64,000 nucleotides of DNA from CALBTQ01 sp036725605 (GTDB lineage Bacteria > Lernaellota > Lernaellaia > Lernaellales > Lernaellaceae), in NCBI GenBank assembly GCA_036725605.1, contig DAIMDW010000018.1:69454-133453 (forward strand). Direction: 5' to 3'. The number at the start of each line of letters is the position of its first letter. Position 1 is the first letter of the stretch. The position numbers and the translations under genes were made by a program. Positions 55,501-62,138 of the stretch are shown one piece after another. Below the pieces are notes generated by a model, which ran no database searches, was not told the DNA's origin, and saw only the letters and a list, made by a program, of their open reading frames with translations.

Positions 55501-57690
55501 CGTTTCCATCGGCGCCAACTCGAGCACCCGCTGCAGATAGCCTTCGGCGCTGAGCGTGTCGCCGAACTCGCGCGACGAATCGGCCAATTGATAGAGCTGC
55601 CCGATCGCCTTGTCGGTCTGACCGGTCTGCTCGTAGATGTCCAACAGTTCCTGATAGGCGCCCTCGTTGCTCGGATCCAACTCGAGCACGCGGGCCAGAA
55701 TCCGCTCCGCGTCGTCGAACTGTTCCTGCTCGCGATAGCGGTTGGCGACGTCGAAGAAATGCACCACCGCGCGTTCGGGCTCGCTGTCCACGTAATGCTC
55801 GGCCAGACGCAGCGCGGCTTCCAGATCCTCGGGCTCGAACTCGACCAACTGCGACAGATAATTTTCCAGCTTGTCGGCGCGGCCCTGCCCCTGCGCGAGA
55901 TCGATCAGCTTGTTGAGCAGCTCGCCGGCCTTCTCCCGTTCGCCGCCGTCGTGGTAGACGGTCATCATCTTCTCGATGATCGCCAGCGAATCGGGATTGC
56001 GCTCCAGCGCCATTTCCAGATACTCGATGGCCTTGTCGCGCAGGTTGTATTTCAGGTAGATGTCGATGGCCTCGTCGAGCCGCTGCGCCGCTTCCTCTTC
56101 GCTCATCTCGCCCAGGTCGAGCGCCTCGGGCTCTTCCTCTTCCTCGGCGACTTCCTCGACGACCGGCTCGGCCTCGGCGGTGACTTCCTCGATTTCGAGC
56201 TCGCCCTCAACCGGGAGTTCCTCGATCTCGGCCGCCTCGGCTTCACCCTCCGCCATCGGCTCTTCGACTTCGGTAATCTCCTCCTCGGAGACGATCTCTT
56301 CGTATTCTTCCTCTTCCTCGACCTCGATTTCCTCGACCGCGATCTCTTCCTCGGAAATTTCCTCGACCGAGATTTCCTCTTCGAGCTCGATCTCCTCTTC
56401 CGGAATCTCTTCGACCGCGATCTCTTCGACCGCGATCTCTTCTTCCGGGATTTCTTCAACCTCGATTTCCTCGACCGCAATCTCCTCTTCCGGAATCTCT
56501 TCGACCGCGATCTCTTCCTCCGGGAGTTCCTCGATCGCGATTTCCTCGACCGCAATCTCCTCTTCCGGAAGTTCCTCGATCGTCACTTCCTCGGGCAACT
56601 CTTCAACGGAAATTTCCTCTTCGAGCGCGATCTCTTCCTCGATCGCGATTTCCTCTTCCGGCAGTTCCTCGACGGCGATCTCTTCCTCGATCGCCACTTC
56701 CTCTTCCGGCATTTCCTCGACGGCGATTTCCTCTTCGAGCACCGGTTCCTCGGCGACGGCTTCGACCGGCGCCGGCGCGGCTGCCGGTTCGGCCGAAACG
56801 TTCGCGGCGGCCCATTCGTTCTCGGGATCGATCTCCAGAATGCGGCAACAGACTTCCTGCACCTTGTCCTGGCGGTTGATTTGCCCGTAAAGACCCGCGG
56901 CGCGCTCCAGCGCCTTGGCGGCGACGGCCGGTTTGCCCAGCTCGATGGCCAGTTCGGCGGTCATCTCCAGCGTGCTGGAACTGCCGGCCAGTTCACCGGT
57001 CAGCTTGGCCAGGCGCGCCAACGCGAGTTCGGGCTTGCCCTGCTCGCGGTACAACTCCACCAGGCGGTAGAGCACGTCGAAGTTCTCGACGCCGCGATCC
57101 AGCACGCCTTCCAGCAGTTTCTGCAGTTCGGCGGTCTTGCCCTGATTTTCGAAGATGTCCGCGGCGCGCAGGAATTCGTTGACCGCTTCCTGGTTGAAAC
57201 CCTTCTCCAAGTAGCGCTGGCCGAGCTTCAGACGACCCACGACGTTGGTCGGGTCGAGGTCCAGCAGCATGCGGCGAATGTCGAGCGCTTCGCGATCCTT
57301 GCCCTGACGCTCGTAAATGCCCGCGGCCTTCTGGTACTGCTCCACCACTTCGGGCATCAGGCCGAGCTTGTGGTACAGCGTCGCCAGCTTGAGGTAGACC
57401 TCGATCATATTGGGGTCGATGTTCAGGGCCTGCTTGTAGACCGCGACCGCCTTGGGATAAAACCCCTTCTCGGCATACGTTTCCGCGACCGTCAAGTACT
57501 GGTCGAGAGCGCGAACCTTGTCATCCTTCTTCAAATAATAATCGGCAAGCTTCTTGCGCGCCCGCATGTTGGTCGGATCGTCCTGCACCTCGTCGAGCAG
57601 AGCGGCGAGTTCCGGATCGGCCTTGGGTTGCTTGGTTGAACGCAGTCTCTGAAGCAATCCGCCCTTTTTCGTCTTCGCATCTTTTGCCAA
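49498..57690 (-). CDS. Giant TPR-like repeat protein with acidic linkers, 2,730 aa
   Basis: The start is TTG at 57690 (GGGGGAA upstream). Residues 59-220 hold three 54-residue helical units; about 310-535 is a low-complexity Glu-rich segment (EEIAVEEIPEEE-type); 586-2204 holds 30 more units of 54 residues (the first has 53), each with three helices and TPR-like signatures (ILxLDPxN). Residues 2205-2480 are acidic and disordered with repeated VDVF and EEDLFAEA motifs. The C-terminus has a canonical TPR block (HYELGIAFREMDSIEEAIAEY), a Lys-rich tail KKKGKKKKK and DDDD. No signal peptide, so a cytosolic scaffold is likely. It is coupled to the ExeA-like ATPase. Confidence 0.85.
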   Translation of the reverse strand: MAKDAKTKKGGLLQRLRSTKQPKADPELAALLDEVQDDPTNMRARKKLADYYLKKDDKVRALDQYLTVAETYAEKGFYPKAVAVYKQALNIDPNMIEVYLKLATLYHKLGLMPEVVEQYQKAAGIYERQGKDREALDIRRMLLDLDPTNVVGRLKLGQRYLEKGFNQEAVNEFLRAADIFENQGKTAELQKLLEGVLDRGVENFDVLYRLVELYREQGKPELALARLAKLTGELAGSSSTLEMTAELAIELGKPAVAAKALERAAGLYGQINRQDKVQEVCCRILEIDPENEWAAANVSAEPAAAPAPVEAVAEEPVLEEEIAVEEMPEEEVAIEEEIAVEELPEEEIAIEEEIALEEEISVEELPEEVTIEELPEEEIAVEEIAIEELPEEEIAVEEIPEEEIAVEEIEVEEIPEEEIAVEEIAVEEIPEEEIELEEEISVEEISEEEIAVEEIEVEEEEEYEEIVSEEEITEVEEPMAEGEAEAAEIEELPVEGELEIEEVTAEAEPVVEEVAEEEEEPEALDLGEMSEEEAAQRLDEAIDIYLKYNLRDKAIEYLEMALERNPDSLAIIEKMMTVYHDGGEREKAGELLNKLIDLAQGQGRADKLENYLSQLVEFEPEDLEAALRLAEHYVDSEPERAVVHFFDVANRYREQEQFDDAERILARVLELDPSNEGAYQELLDIYEQTGQTDKAIGQLYQLADSSREFGDTLSAEGYLQRVLELAPMETTAHEKLLDLYEQSGENEKLAVLLGKLADRHQSAGEMETAQGYYERLLTLQPDDLTTREKLKDLLLDTEQNDAAIEQLFTMAGIAGDRNDQQYAIDALHEVLVLDGDNLAAHEQLRDLFLAQGDNDGAIGEIMTLAKVALDNEDVDGALAQLDQILSIDPRHEATRRRKISILRDHGRGADAVTELFGVARAMERGGQLDKAEAALNEILTIDADSARAHEALKDLYLQSGQSEKALGELMKLAENAEKQGDNATALNYLGEICGLDRDNIDARRAIARMYLADDNVSSAVSEMLAVADILARGADNDAAIETLRQALSYDEANEVAIERLVALYLAENDVDHAVELLLDAGDRAKENGRLTQAGVYFAQIVEAAPDNTTGRERFKETLLDTGRNAEAIEQMFALADLYAQAGETTLVEETYRDILGVDPMRRDASLALKDHYLNIGRLEAAMDILYSFVGLERAEGNLDEAKAFAQEMLVISEEDRRALLAMTEIAVQTGDAAAGADGYLKLAAMSERDGQADDAESFYGRVLELDQANVTAHEKIKQLLIDRGDESGAIEHIFALADLAVREGDTARAEACYREVLTLDENNEPALEQLVSLFVAAGEGEKAIPEMFGLARSANTKDDYAKAEKYLNQILDLDPENTQAIELLSQVHINAGDTGQAVSELFTLEAAADAKGDYEGALELVGRILELEPDNLSALNKKADLEEVLEREGQVLETLLILARVQQERNLWEDSERTLRRVIKLDKQNQTAHERLVDLLQREENKRGVIDELLRFNAPVLESEDDEAIVDLANRILALDTKFERAHRLLVDAYKRQGDTAGAIDELFVLADLAEQDGRAANAETLYKEILAIDDTNVIAVEKLTAIFTDSDRADEAVRLQLNYGDALQVGDEGAAAREAYEHALQLDAQNEDALRKLKESYLEEADLAEAVEVLFRSIEVFDAKGQDAKAVAALEEILDHDERNEKALAELKERYLAAGQTDKAVEMLFAADKQMGDQWDDARRIANMEDVLGMQAGNEHALRRIMELQESAGETEQVMASMLRLAEMHAAAGDQEALEKDYRQILSRDAEHTEARRHLCDLYRERGDVEALSAELFALADQLRRRSEFVDAQQALMDIVDAGVHKERALQQLADLYGAMGDAEKQREARYDLATNARQSGDTGAAEDIYLEILREDPEDVLAREQLIDLYAEHERGGEAAQQALILADKARKAGDVETAIERYNQVLLYDPSQTKARARLKKLFLQTERTDEAVQQLRALADAAQEAGEFEAVEDSLREMLQYQPDNNNVRNELIALYENTEQNDKAVIELLAMSDRIAEAGQADEALALVERAVQLQPDSEAAQNRLKDAYVHAGETAKAIDSLFRLYEIEVRANRRHSAEKALREILSLDPSNTEAKEKVFDLFKLGATVEEQIADLLAQAEEATTLGDRQTAEEVLNHVLSIDPEQAEARVRLKSLYAEPVAAPGPVVEHPASVEAEAAEAEAGVFEELDLTKSATGIEEDIAIDWGEPDAVDQMVDADKLRVDAAVEVDVFDEVGEEEVESVDVFGEMPGERATEPEAVDVFAADEAAIEDEAVGEEEEVLAEAEPEVEVELFSEPAPASEEEEIAAEPEPAVEEDLFAEAAPEEAEAAPVIEEDLFAEAAPEEVEAEPVIEEDLFAEAEPIAEAEEIVAEAEAEPVEGFEKAAADLFAKAERIEPVEAEEGVKMARTAAVMFDSIEVSSEDFMETGEVPVKPIKEKAEVESRILEEFREPDTTAPSVKAEEGLADLLGDLGLESEAAPIEEPAAEEGMGDLMDDIFGKVEKPAAAAGDSLDDLIGGLTEEAPAEGEAVDDIFQSFVDSLGDQARGGTTQSHYELGIAFREMDSIEEAIAEYEKALALDSGDLAFEINYELGQCYVSLNKYDMATEYLESALSEGTDDEQAMLDLTFDLAVCLKQIGELNEAKEYFVKVDAKSSNYRGAKAEIAECEKGKKKGKKKKKGDDDDNIGFL
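51079..55935 (-). repeat. Coding array of 30 phased 54-residue (162-bp) repeats
   Basis: Counting unit starts by hand (EKAGELLNKL, ERAVVHFFDV, DKAIGQLYQL and so on to EEQIADLLAQ), every unit from the second to the twenty-ninth is exactly 54 residues, and the first is 53. The consensus is three helices: xxAIxxLFxLAD, then AExxYxxILxLDPxN, then A-x-x-x-L-x-x-LY-x-x-x-G. DNA identity between units is low, so the phase is kept at the protein level. Confidence 0.8.
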
Positions 57691-57889
57691 CGCGATTCCC
57701 CCGTCTCAACAGAGAATGAGTGGGCGACGACCCATGCCGTGGTTCGATCGATCAGTCGCCGCCTGTACGTATTGTGTGCCCCGGTCTTTCCCATTCGCTC
57801 GCTGCGGAAAACATGCCTTCCGCACAGAACCAAAAGGTACTTGATTACCCCCCGTAAATCAACCGTTGCCGCACGCTTGACGCGTCGAT

Positions 57890-58966
57890 TTACAGGGTGG
57901 AACGCCAGTTTTTATGCATGGTCGTCAGCAGCTCGTAACCGCTGGACGTTACATGTATAATATCTTCCAAACGCACGCCGAAGCGCCCTTCCAGGTAGAT
58001 GCCCGGCTCGACGGTGAACACGATGCCCGGCTGCGCCGTCGCCTTGCTCACCGTGTTGGCGCGCGGTTCCTCGTGAATCTCCAGGCCCAACGCGTGGCCG
58101 GTGCCGTGGCCGAAGGTGTGGCCGTAGCCGGCGGCGCCGATCAGATCGCGCCCGGCTTTGTCGATGTCGACCATCGCGACGCCGGCGGCCGTCGCCTCGA
58201 TCGACGCGGCCTGTGCCTGCCGCACGATCTCGAAGACCTTTTTCGCGTCCGGGTCGCTCGGCTCGCCGACGCTCACCGTCAGCGTCTGGTCGGAGCAATA
58301 CCCGTCGACGATGCAGCCCCAATCGAGCACGACCAGTTCGCCGGCCTGAATGACCTTGTCCGACGCCACGCCGTGCGGCATCGCTCCGCGCGGACCCGAT
58401 CCGACGATCGTGTCGAAGCTCGGACCCGACGCGCCGCGTTTGCGCATTTCCATTTCGAGCTGGAAGGCGATGTCGCTTTCCACCGCGCCCGGCACGATCA
58501 GCGGCAGCACCGCCTCCATCGCCTCTTCCTGCACGCGCACGGCGTTGCGGATTTTCGCGATCTCGTCGGCGCTCTTGTACCAGCGGATTTCCTCGAAGCG
58601 GCCGCCCACCGGCACCAGGTCGACGTCCGCGAGCAGCCGCGCGTATTCGTAGTGCTCGGCGACGGTCATCACCTGATCCTCGAACGCCAGGCTGTTGAGC
58701 CCCAGCTCGTGCACCAGGTCGGCGATTTCGCGGTTGCGATCGCGGATGGTCACCACCTCGAAGCCGTAGGGGACGACCTGCTGCTGGGCCTGCACCGTGT
58801 AGCGCGAATCGGTGATGAACAGCGCCTTGTTCGGCGTCACCAGGCACACGCCGGTCGTGCCGGTAAAACCGGCGAAGTAGCGCACGTTGATCAGCTTCCA
58901 GATCAGCGCGCCGTCGGCGTTCAGATGTTGGATTACCTTGCGAAGATTGGTCAGCCTGTCATTCAT
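57890..58966 (-). CDS. pepQ: Aminopeptidase P-family (Xaa-Pro) metallopeptidase, 358 aa
   Basis: M24 peptidase with an N-terminal creatinase-like domain (RYFAGFTGTTGVCLVTP, LFITDSRYTVQA) and a catalytic pita-bread domain. Metal ligands are readable: both Asp in LDWGCIVDGYCSDQTLT, His in FGHGTGHALGLEIHE, Glu in TVEPGIY and Glu in GVRLEDII. The length is typical. It overlaps aroQ by 8 bp. In many bacteria aroQ-pepQ is followed by efp; here it is not. Confidence 0.92.
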   Translation of the reverse strand: MNDRLTNLRKVIQHLNADGALIWKLINVRYFAGFTGTTGVCLVTPNKALFITDSRYTVQAQQQVVPYGFEVVTIRDRNREIADLVHELGLNSLAFEDQVMTVAEHYEYARLLADVDLVPVGGRFEEIRWYKSADEIAKIRNAVRVQEEAMEAVLPLIVPGAVESDIAFQLEMEMRKRGASGPSFDTIVGSGPRGAMPHGVASDKVIQAGELVVLDWGCIVDGYCSDQTLTVSVGEPSDPDAKKVFEIVRQAQAASIEATAAGVAMVDIDKAGRDLIGAAGYGHTFGHGTGHALGLEIHEEPRANTVSKATAQPGIVFTVEPGIYLEGRFGVRLEDIIHVTSSGYELLTTMHKNWRSTL

Positions 58967-59402
58967 GTCCCACCAGCCTCTCGATTGCGTAACGTAGCGC
59001 GAGCCGATAACTCTCGGCGCCCAAGCCCTCGATGCGTCCGGTCACCACCCGGCTGATGGTGCTCTGGTTCCGGAACGGTTCGCGGTTGGCCAGACTCGAC
59101 AGATGCACTTCGATCGTCGGCACGCCGCAGAAAACCACCGCATCGTGGATCGCCACGCTGGTATGTGAATAAGCCGCCGGATTGATGATGATGAAATTGT
59201 ATTTGCCGCGGGCTTCGGCGATCGCATTGACCAGCTCGCCCTCGATCGCCGATTGGAAGACGTCGACTTCGACCTCCGCCGCCGCGCCCATGGCCGCCAA
59301 CGAGGCGTTGATTTCCTCGTAGGTTTCCATCCCGTACAAATCCGTTTCCGCTTCGCCGATGTGATTCATCAGCGGTCCGTGAATGACCAATACACGAGGC
59401 AT
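58959..59402 (-). CDS. aroQ: Type II 3-dehydroquinate dehydratase-like protein, 147 aa
   Basis: It would remove water from 3-dehydroquinate in the shikimate pathway. The family fold, length and blocks are present: VIHGPLMNHIGEAETDLYG, FIIINPAAYSHTSVAIHDAV (Asn and His), IEVHLSSLANREPFR (Glu, His, two Arg). However, the active-site lid arginine (Arg19 in the M. tuberculosis enzyme) is Ala here, and the usual GPNLN reads GPLMN. AAGGAGAA precedes the ATG, which overlaps the upstream stop as TAATG. Confidence 0.8.
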   Translation of the reverse strand: MPRVLVIHGPLMNHIGEAETDLYGMETYEEINASLAAMGAAAEVEVDVFQSAIEGELVNAIAEARGKYNFIIINPAAYSHTSVAIHDAVVFCGVPTIEVHLSSLANREPFRNQSTISRVVTGRIEGLGAESYRLALRYAIERLVGHE

Positions 59403-60580
59403 TATCGGTTCTCCTTCCGCTTGCGCCGTGAACCGAACACACGGCGAAAGAACCCCTTCTTCTTGGGCGTATCGGTTGTTTCCTGTTCTTCCTCGGATGC
59501 GGCCTCGCTTGCCGGCGATGGCGGTAACGGAGATGATTCCGGCATTTCCCGCTCGCTTGGTTCGCCACCGATTTCGCCAAACACGTTCATCTCTTCGACA
59601 TCGACGTGGGCGTCCATGCCTTCGGTCGGATCGTATTCGTGACCCAGTTCCTCATGCGGAATTTCCGCTTGCTCGCCGTCGACCTGCGCGGGCTCGGCGA
59701 AGGGTGCTTCCGCTTCCGCGCTCGTTGCCGGCGCGGCGGCCATCGCGGAAAACAGCTTGTCCAGCGCCGCTTCGGCCTCGGGCGCGGCGTCGGCGTCGAA
59801 CGGACGATCGCCCTCGCCGACCCGGTGCAGCACCATGCTTTCGTCTTCGCGTTTGTCGGCCGGCTCCTCGCTCGCGGCTTCCGGCTCCGGCGCGACGCTT
59901 TCCTCGGCCGGCGCGGCTTCCGGCTCGGCGCCGAACACGTCGACGTCCTCGGGCGCTTCGATTGGCGCGGCCTCTTGCTCGCCGAACACGTCGACGTCCT
60001 CGGGCTCGCTTTCCACGATGCGCAGATGCGGCTTCGCGTGTTCTTCGCGCTCCGGTTCCGCCGCCGGTTCTTCTTCCGCTTCCGGTTCCGGCGCGGGCGC
60101 GGCGGACGGTTCTTCGTGCGGCGCTTCCTCGATTTCCGGCAGCGGCGCATCCTGTGCGATCGGCGCGGGCAACGCCGCGCGGCCTTTGTTCATCAGTTTT
60201 TGCGCCGGCGCGTCGAACGGATTGTCCTGCAAAATACGCTTGCAGATTTTCGCGGCTTCGTCATCCTGGTTCGCGCCGTAAAGCGCCATCGCCAGCAGGC
60301 GCAGGTTTTCCGGATTGGCCACCTGCTCGGTCAGCGGCCGCAAGGTCAGCACCGCGTCGGCGTAACGGCCCAGCGCCAACTCGGACGCGCCTTTGGCCTC
60401 CACGCACGCCCAATACTTGGTGTCGTGAATGAACAAACCCTTCGCAGCGATGTCCAGCGCGTCGTGCGGACGGCCCACTTTCAGCAGCGCGTCGGCGAGC
60501 CGATGATACAGCCGCTTTTCCGGCACGCGGGCAATTTCTTCGCGCCATTTGGCGATTTGCGAATAATGGAGATCTGTCAA
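59402..60580 (-). CDS. N-terminal TPR protein with long acidic tail and VDVFG motifs, 392 aa
   Basis: The start is TTG at 60580 with GAGGGG seven bases upstream. Residues 1-130 are TPR-like helices (KRLYHRLADALLKVGRPHDALDIAAKGL, AAKICKRILQDNPFDAPAQ, split at turns). Residues 140-375 are Pro/Glu/Ala-rich and disordered with EDVDVFGEQ, EDVDVFGAE and EEMNVFGEI. The C-terminus is basic (KKKGFFRRVFGSRRKRK), perhaps membrane- or nucleic-acid-binding. The VDVFG motifs are shared with the giant repeat protein. First gene of an operon with aroQ and pepQ. Confidence 0.7.
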   Translation of the reverse strand: MTDLHYSQIAKWREEIARVPEKRLYHRLADALLKVGRPHDALDIAAKGLFIHDTKYWACVEAKGASELALGRYADAVLTLRPLTEQVANPENLRLLAMALYGANQDDEAAKICKRILQDNPFDAPAQKLMNKGRAALPAPIAQDAPLPEIEEAPHEEPSAAPAPEPEAEEEPAAEPEREEHAKPHLRIVESEPEDVDVFGEQEAAPIEAPEDVDVFGAEPEAAPAEESVAPEPEAASEEPADKREDESMVLHRVGEGDRPFDADAAPEAEAALDKLFSAMAAAPATSAEAEAPFAEPAQVDGEQAEIPHEELGHEYDPTEGMDAHVDVEEMNVFGEIGGEPSEREMPESSPLPPSPASEAASEEEQETTDTPKKKGFFRRVFGSRRKRKENR

Positions 60581-60655
60581 CGACAGCCCCTCGAATACGG
60601 GAATACAAAATACAAGTTGAAATCCGGTTTAATGAACCATTTGTGACGCGAAACG

Positions 60656-62074
60656 TCAAGGGTTTGCGGGTGAATTGTCGGTCTTTTTCGCGGGTTCCGG
60701 CGCCGGTCCGAGCCACCGCGCCAGTTCGACCAGCCGGATGCCGCAACCGCAGGCAATCAAAAGACGATCGCGGCTTTGATCGACCCAGATGCCGCGCGGC
60801 AATCGCCCTACTTGCAGCCGGGCGAGCCGCGTGCCGTCGGCTAGTCTCACCGCGTCGATTGTGCCGTCGAAATAATTCGCGATGAACAGCAAGCCGCGGC
60901 GCGCGTCGAAATCCAGATCGCGCGGACCGTACCCGGCGTCGATCGAGCGCACGATGCGCATCGCGCGACCGTCGACGACCCGCACGCGTCCGTGCAGCGG
61001 TTGGGCGATGTACAGTAGGTCGTCCGGTCCGAACTCGATGCCGAACGCCGACCAGCCGATCCACAATTTGCGGGCCACGCGCATCTCGCGCAGGTCGACC
61101 TCCAGCAGGTACGGGCTGAGCCAGTCGGTGACGTAGGCCAGCATCCGCTCGCGGTCGACGGCCAGGTCGTAGCTGTTGGCCCCGGGCAGCTTCAGCAGCC
61201 GCTCCTGCTCGTAGGGCGGCGCGGCGCTCAACTCGTGCAGCGAATGGCTGACCTCGCACAGCACGTACATGGACACGCCCGCGAAAGCCACCTCGAAGGC
61301 GTTGCGGCAGCCGGGCACGAAAACCTGCGTCTCCACCCGGCCGGTGGCGCGGTCGATCAGATACACGCTCTCGTTGTCGCCCCAATGGCCCCAGGCCGGT
61401 TCGGCCAATAGCGGCTTGGTCGGATGCGGGGTGATGCGCTGCACGCCGTCGTTGATCGGATCGCCCTTGATCAACGTCATGTTGTCCAGCCGCAGCAGGT
61501 ACGACTGCCGCAAAAAGCCGTAGCCGACGCCGATCGTCTCCTCGCCCGACACGCCGCCGAAATCGTAGGGATGCAACGGGTTGGGCACGACGGTGTAGAC
61601 CAACTCGCCGACCGCGCGATTCTCCGCCGCGCACATGCGCTTTTTGTTGATGAACGTGAAGTCGCGGTTCATCATCACCAGCACCAGGCCGACCACGCCC
61701 ACGATCGTCACGCCGGTCATGATCCGCCACCAGCGCGTACGCCGCCGGAAGAGCAGGTAGACGATCGCGATCGGCGTCAGCGCCGCCGGAATCGCCTTCA
61801 ACCCGAGGTACAAATAACCGCCGAGGCTCATGTGCGCGTTGTACAGCGCCAACGCGAAGGCGACCCAGGCCACCTCGTGACCGCTGCGCCGCGTGAGCAT
61901 GCGGTAGGTCAGCGCGACGAACAACGCCGCGCCCAACGCGACGTAACGCCCCCACTCGGCGGCGAGGTATTCGTTCTCGCCGACCGCGAACAGCAACAGG
62001 ATAAACGGCGCGGCCAGCAGCGAGCCGAGAACGGTCACCGCGCGCGATGGCTTTTTTTCCGCGGGATTTTGCAT
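60656..62074 (-). CDS. Membrane-anchored beta-propeller protein, 472 aa
   Basis: ATG 62074 lies six bases after a TACAAT box on the minus strand, so it may be leaderless. Residues 1-150 hold four to five membrane helices (LLAAPFILLLFAVG, YVALGAALFVALTYRML, VTIVGVVGLVLVMM). The rest is a repeat of about 40-residue strands of YVTN/NHL-propeller type (LAVDRERMLAYVTDWLSPYLLEVDL split at turns, YGPRDLDFDARRGLLFIANYFDGTI split likewise). It ends with a Cys pair in IACGCGIRLVEL. Function unknown; perhaps a surface sensor or scaffold. Divergent from a radical SAM gene. Confidence 0.65.
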   Translation of the reverse strand: MQNPAEKKPSRAVTVLGSLLAAPFILLLFAVGENEYLAAEWGRYVALGAALFVALTYRMLTRRSGHEVAWVAFALALYNAHMSLGGYLYLGLKAIPAALTPIAIVYLLFRRRTRWWRIMTGVTIVGVVGLVLVMMNRDFTFINKKRMCAAENRAVGELVYTVVPNPLHPYDFGGVSGEETIGVGYGFLRQSYLLRLDNMTLIKGDPINDGVQRITPHPTKPLLAEPAWGHWGDNESVYLIDRATGRVETQVFVPGCRNAFEVAFAGVSMYVLCEVSHSLHELSAAPPYEQERLLKLPGANSYDLAVDRERMLAYVTDWLSPYLLEVDLREMRVARKLWIGWSAFGIEFGPDDLLYIAQPLHGRVRVVDGRAMRIVRSIDAGYGPRDLDFDARRGLLFIANYFDGTIDAVRLADGTRLARLQVGRLPRGIWVDQSRDRLLIACGCGIRLVELARWLGPAPEPAKKTDNSPANP

Positions 62075-62080
62075 GCGCGG

Positions 62081-62086
62081 ATTGTA
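62081..62086 (-). promoter_or_regulatory. -10 box of the propeller gene (TACAAT)
   Basis: TACAAT on the minus strand is six bases upstream of the ATG at 62074. No clear -35 box is seen. It is divergent from, and about 40 bp away from, the TACAAT box of the next gene. Confidence 0.4.
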
Positions 62087-62102
62087 GCATGATTCGGCTA
62101 AC

Positions 62103-62132
62103 TTGCTAGCGCCTTGTCTTGTCGCGTACAAT
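62103..62132 (+). promoter_or_regulatory. Putative leaderless promoter TTGCTA-N18-TACAAT
   Basis: TTGCTA (62103-62108) and TACAAT (62127-62132), 18 bp apart. The ATG at 62139 follows after six bases, and no ribosome site is present. Confidence 0.5.
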
Positions 62133-62138
62133 GCGGCG

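Noticed and set aside
56100..56760. Reading the Glu-rich stretch as an assembly artefact or microsatellite
   Set aside because: The repeats are imperfect at the DNA level and keep the frame; long acidic linkers also occur in other proteins in the window.
49909..57639. A 2,576-codon open frame on the strand opposite the giant repeat protein
   Set aside because: It is a shadow of the GC-rich, Glu/Asp/Ala-rich repeat gene. Its translation is a monotonous mix of Gln, Arg, Leu, Asp and Phe with no domain, and the minus strand shows clear phased repeats, acidic linkers and a coupled downstream gene.
57854..57897. Imperfect inverted repeat after pepQ as a terminator
   Set aside because: The stem has mismatches and no T-run follows on the minus strand, so it is too weak to annotate.
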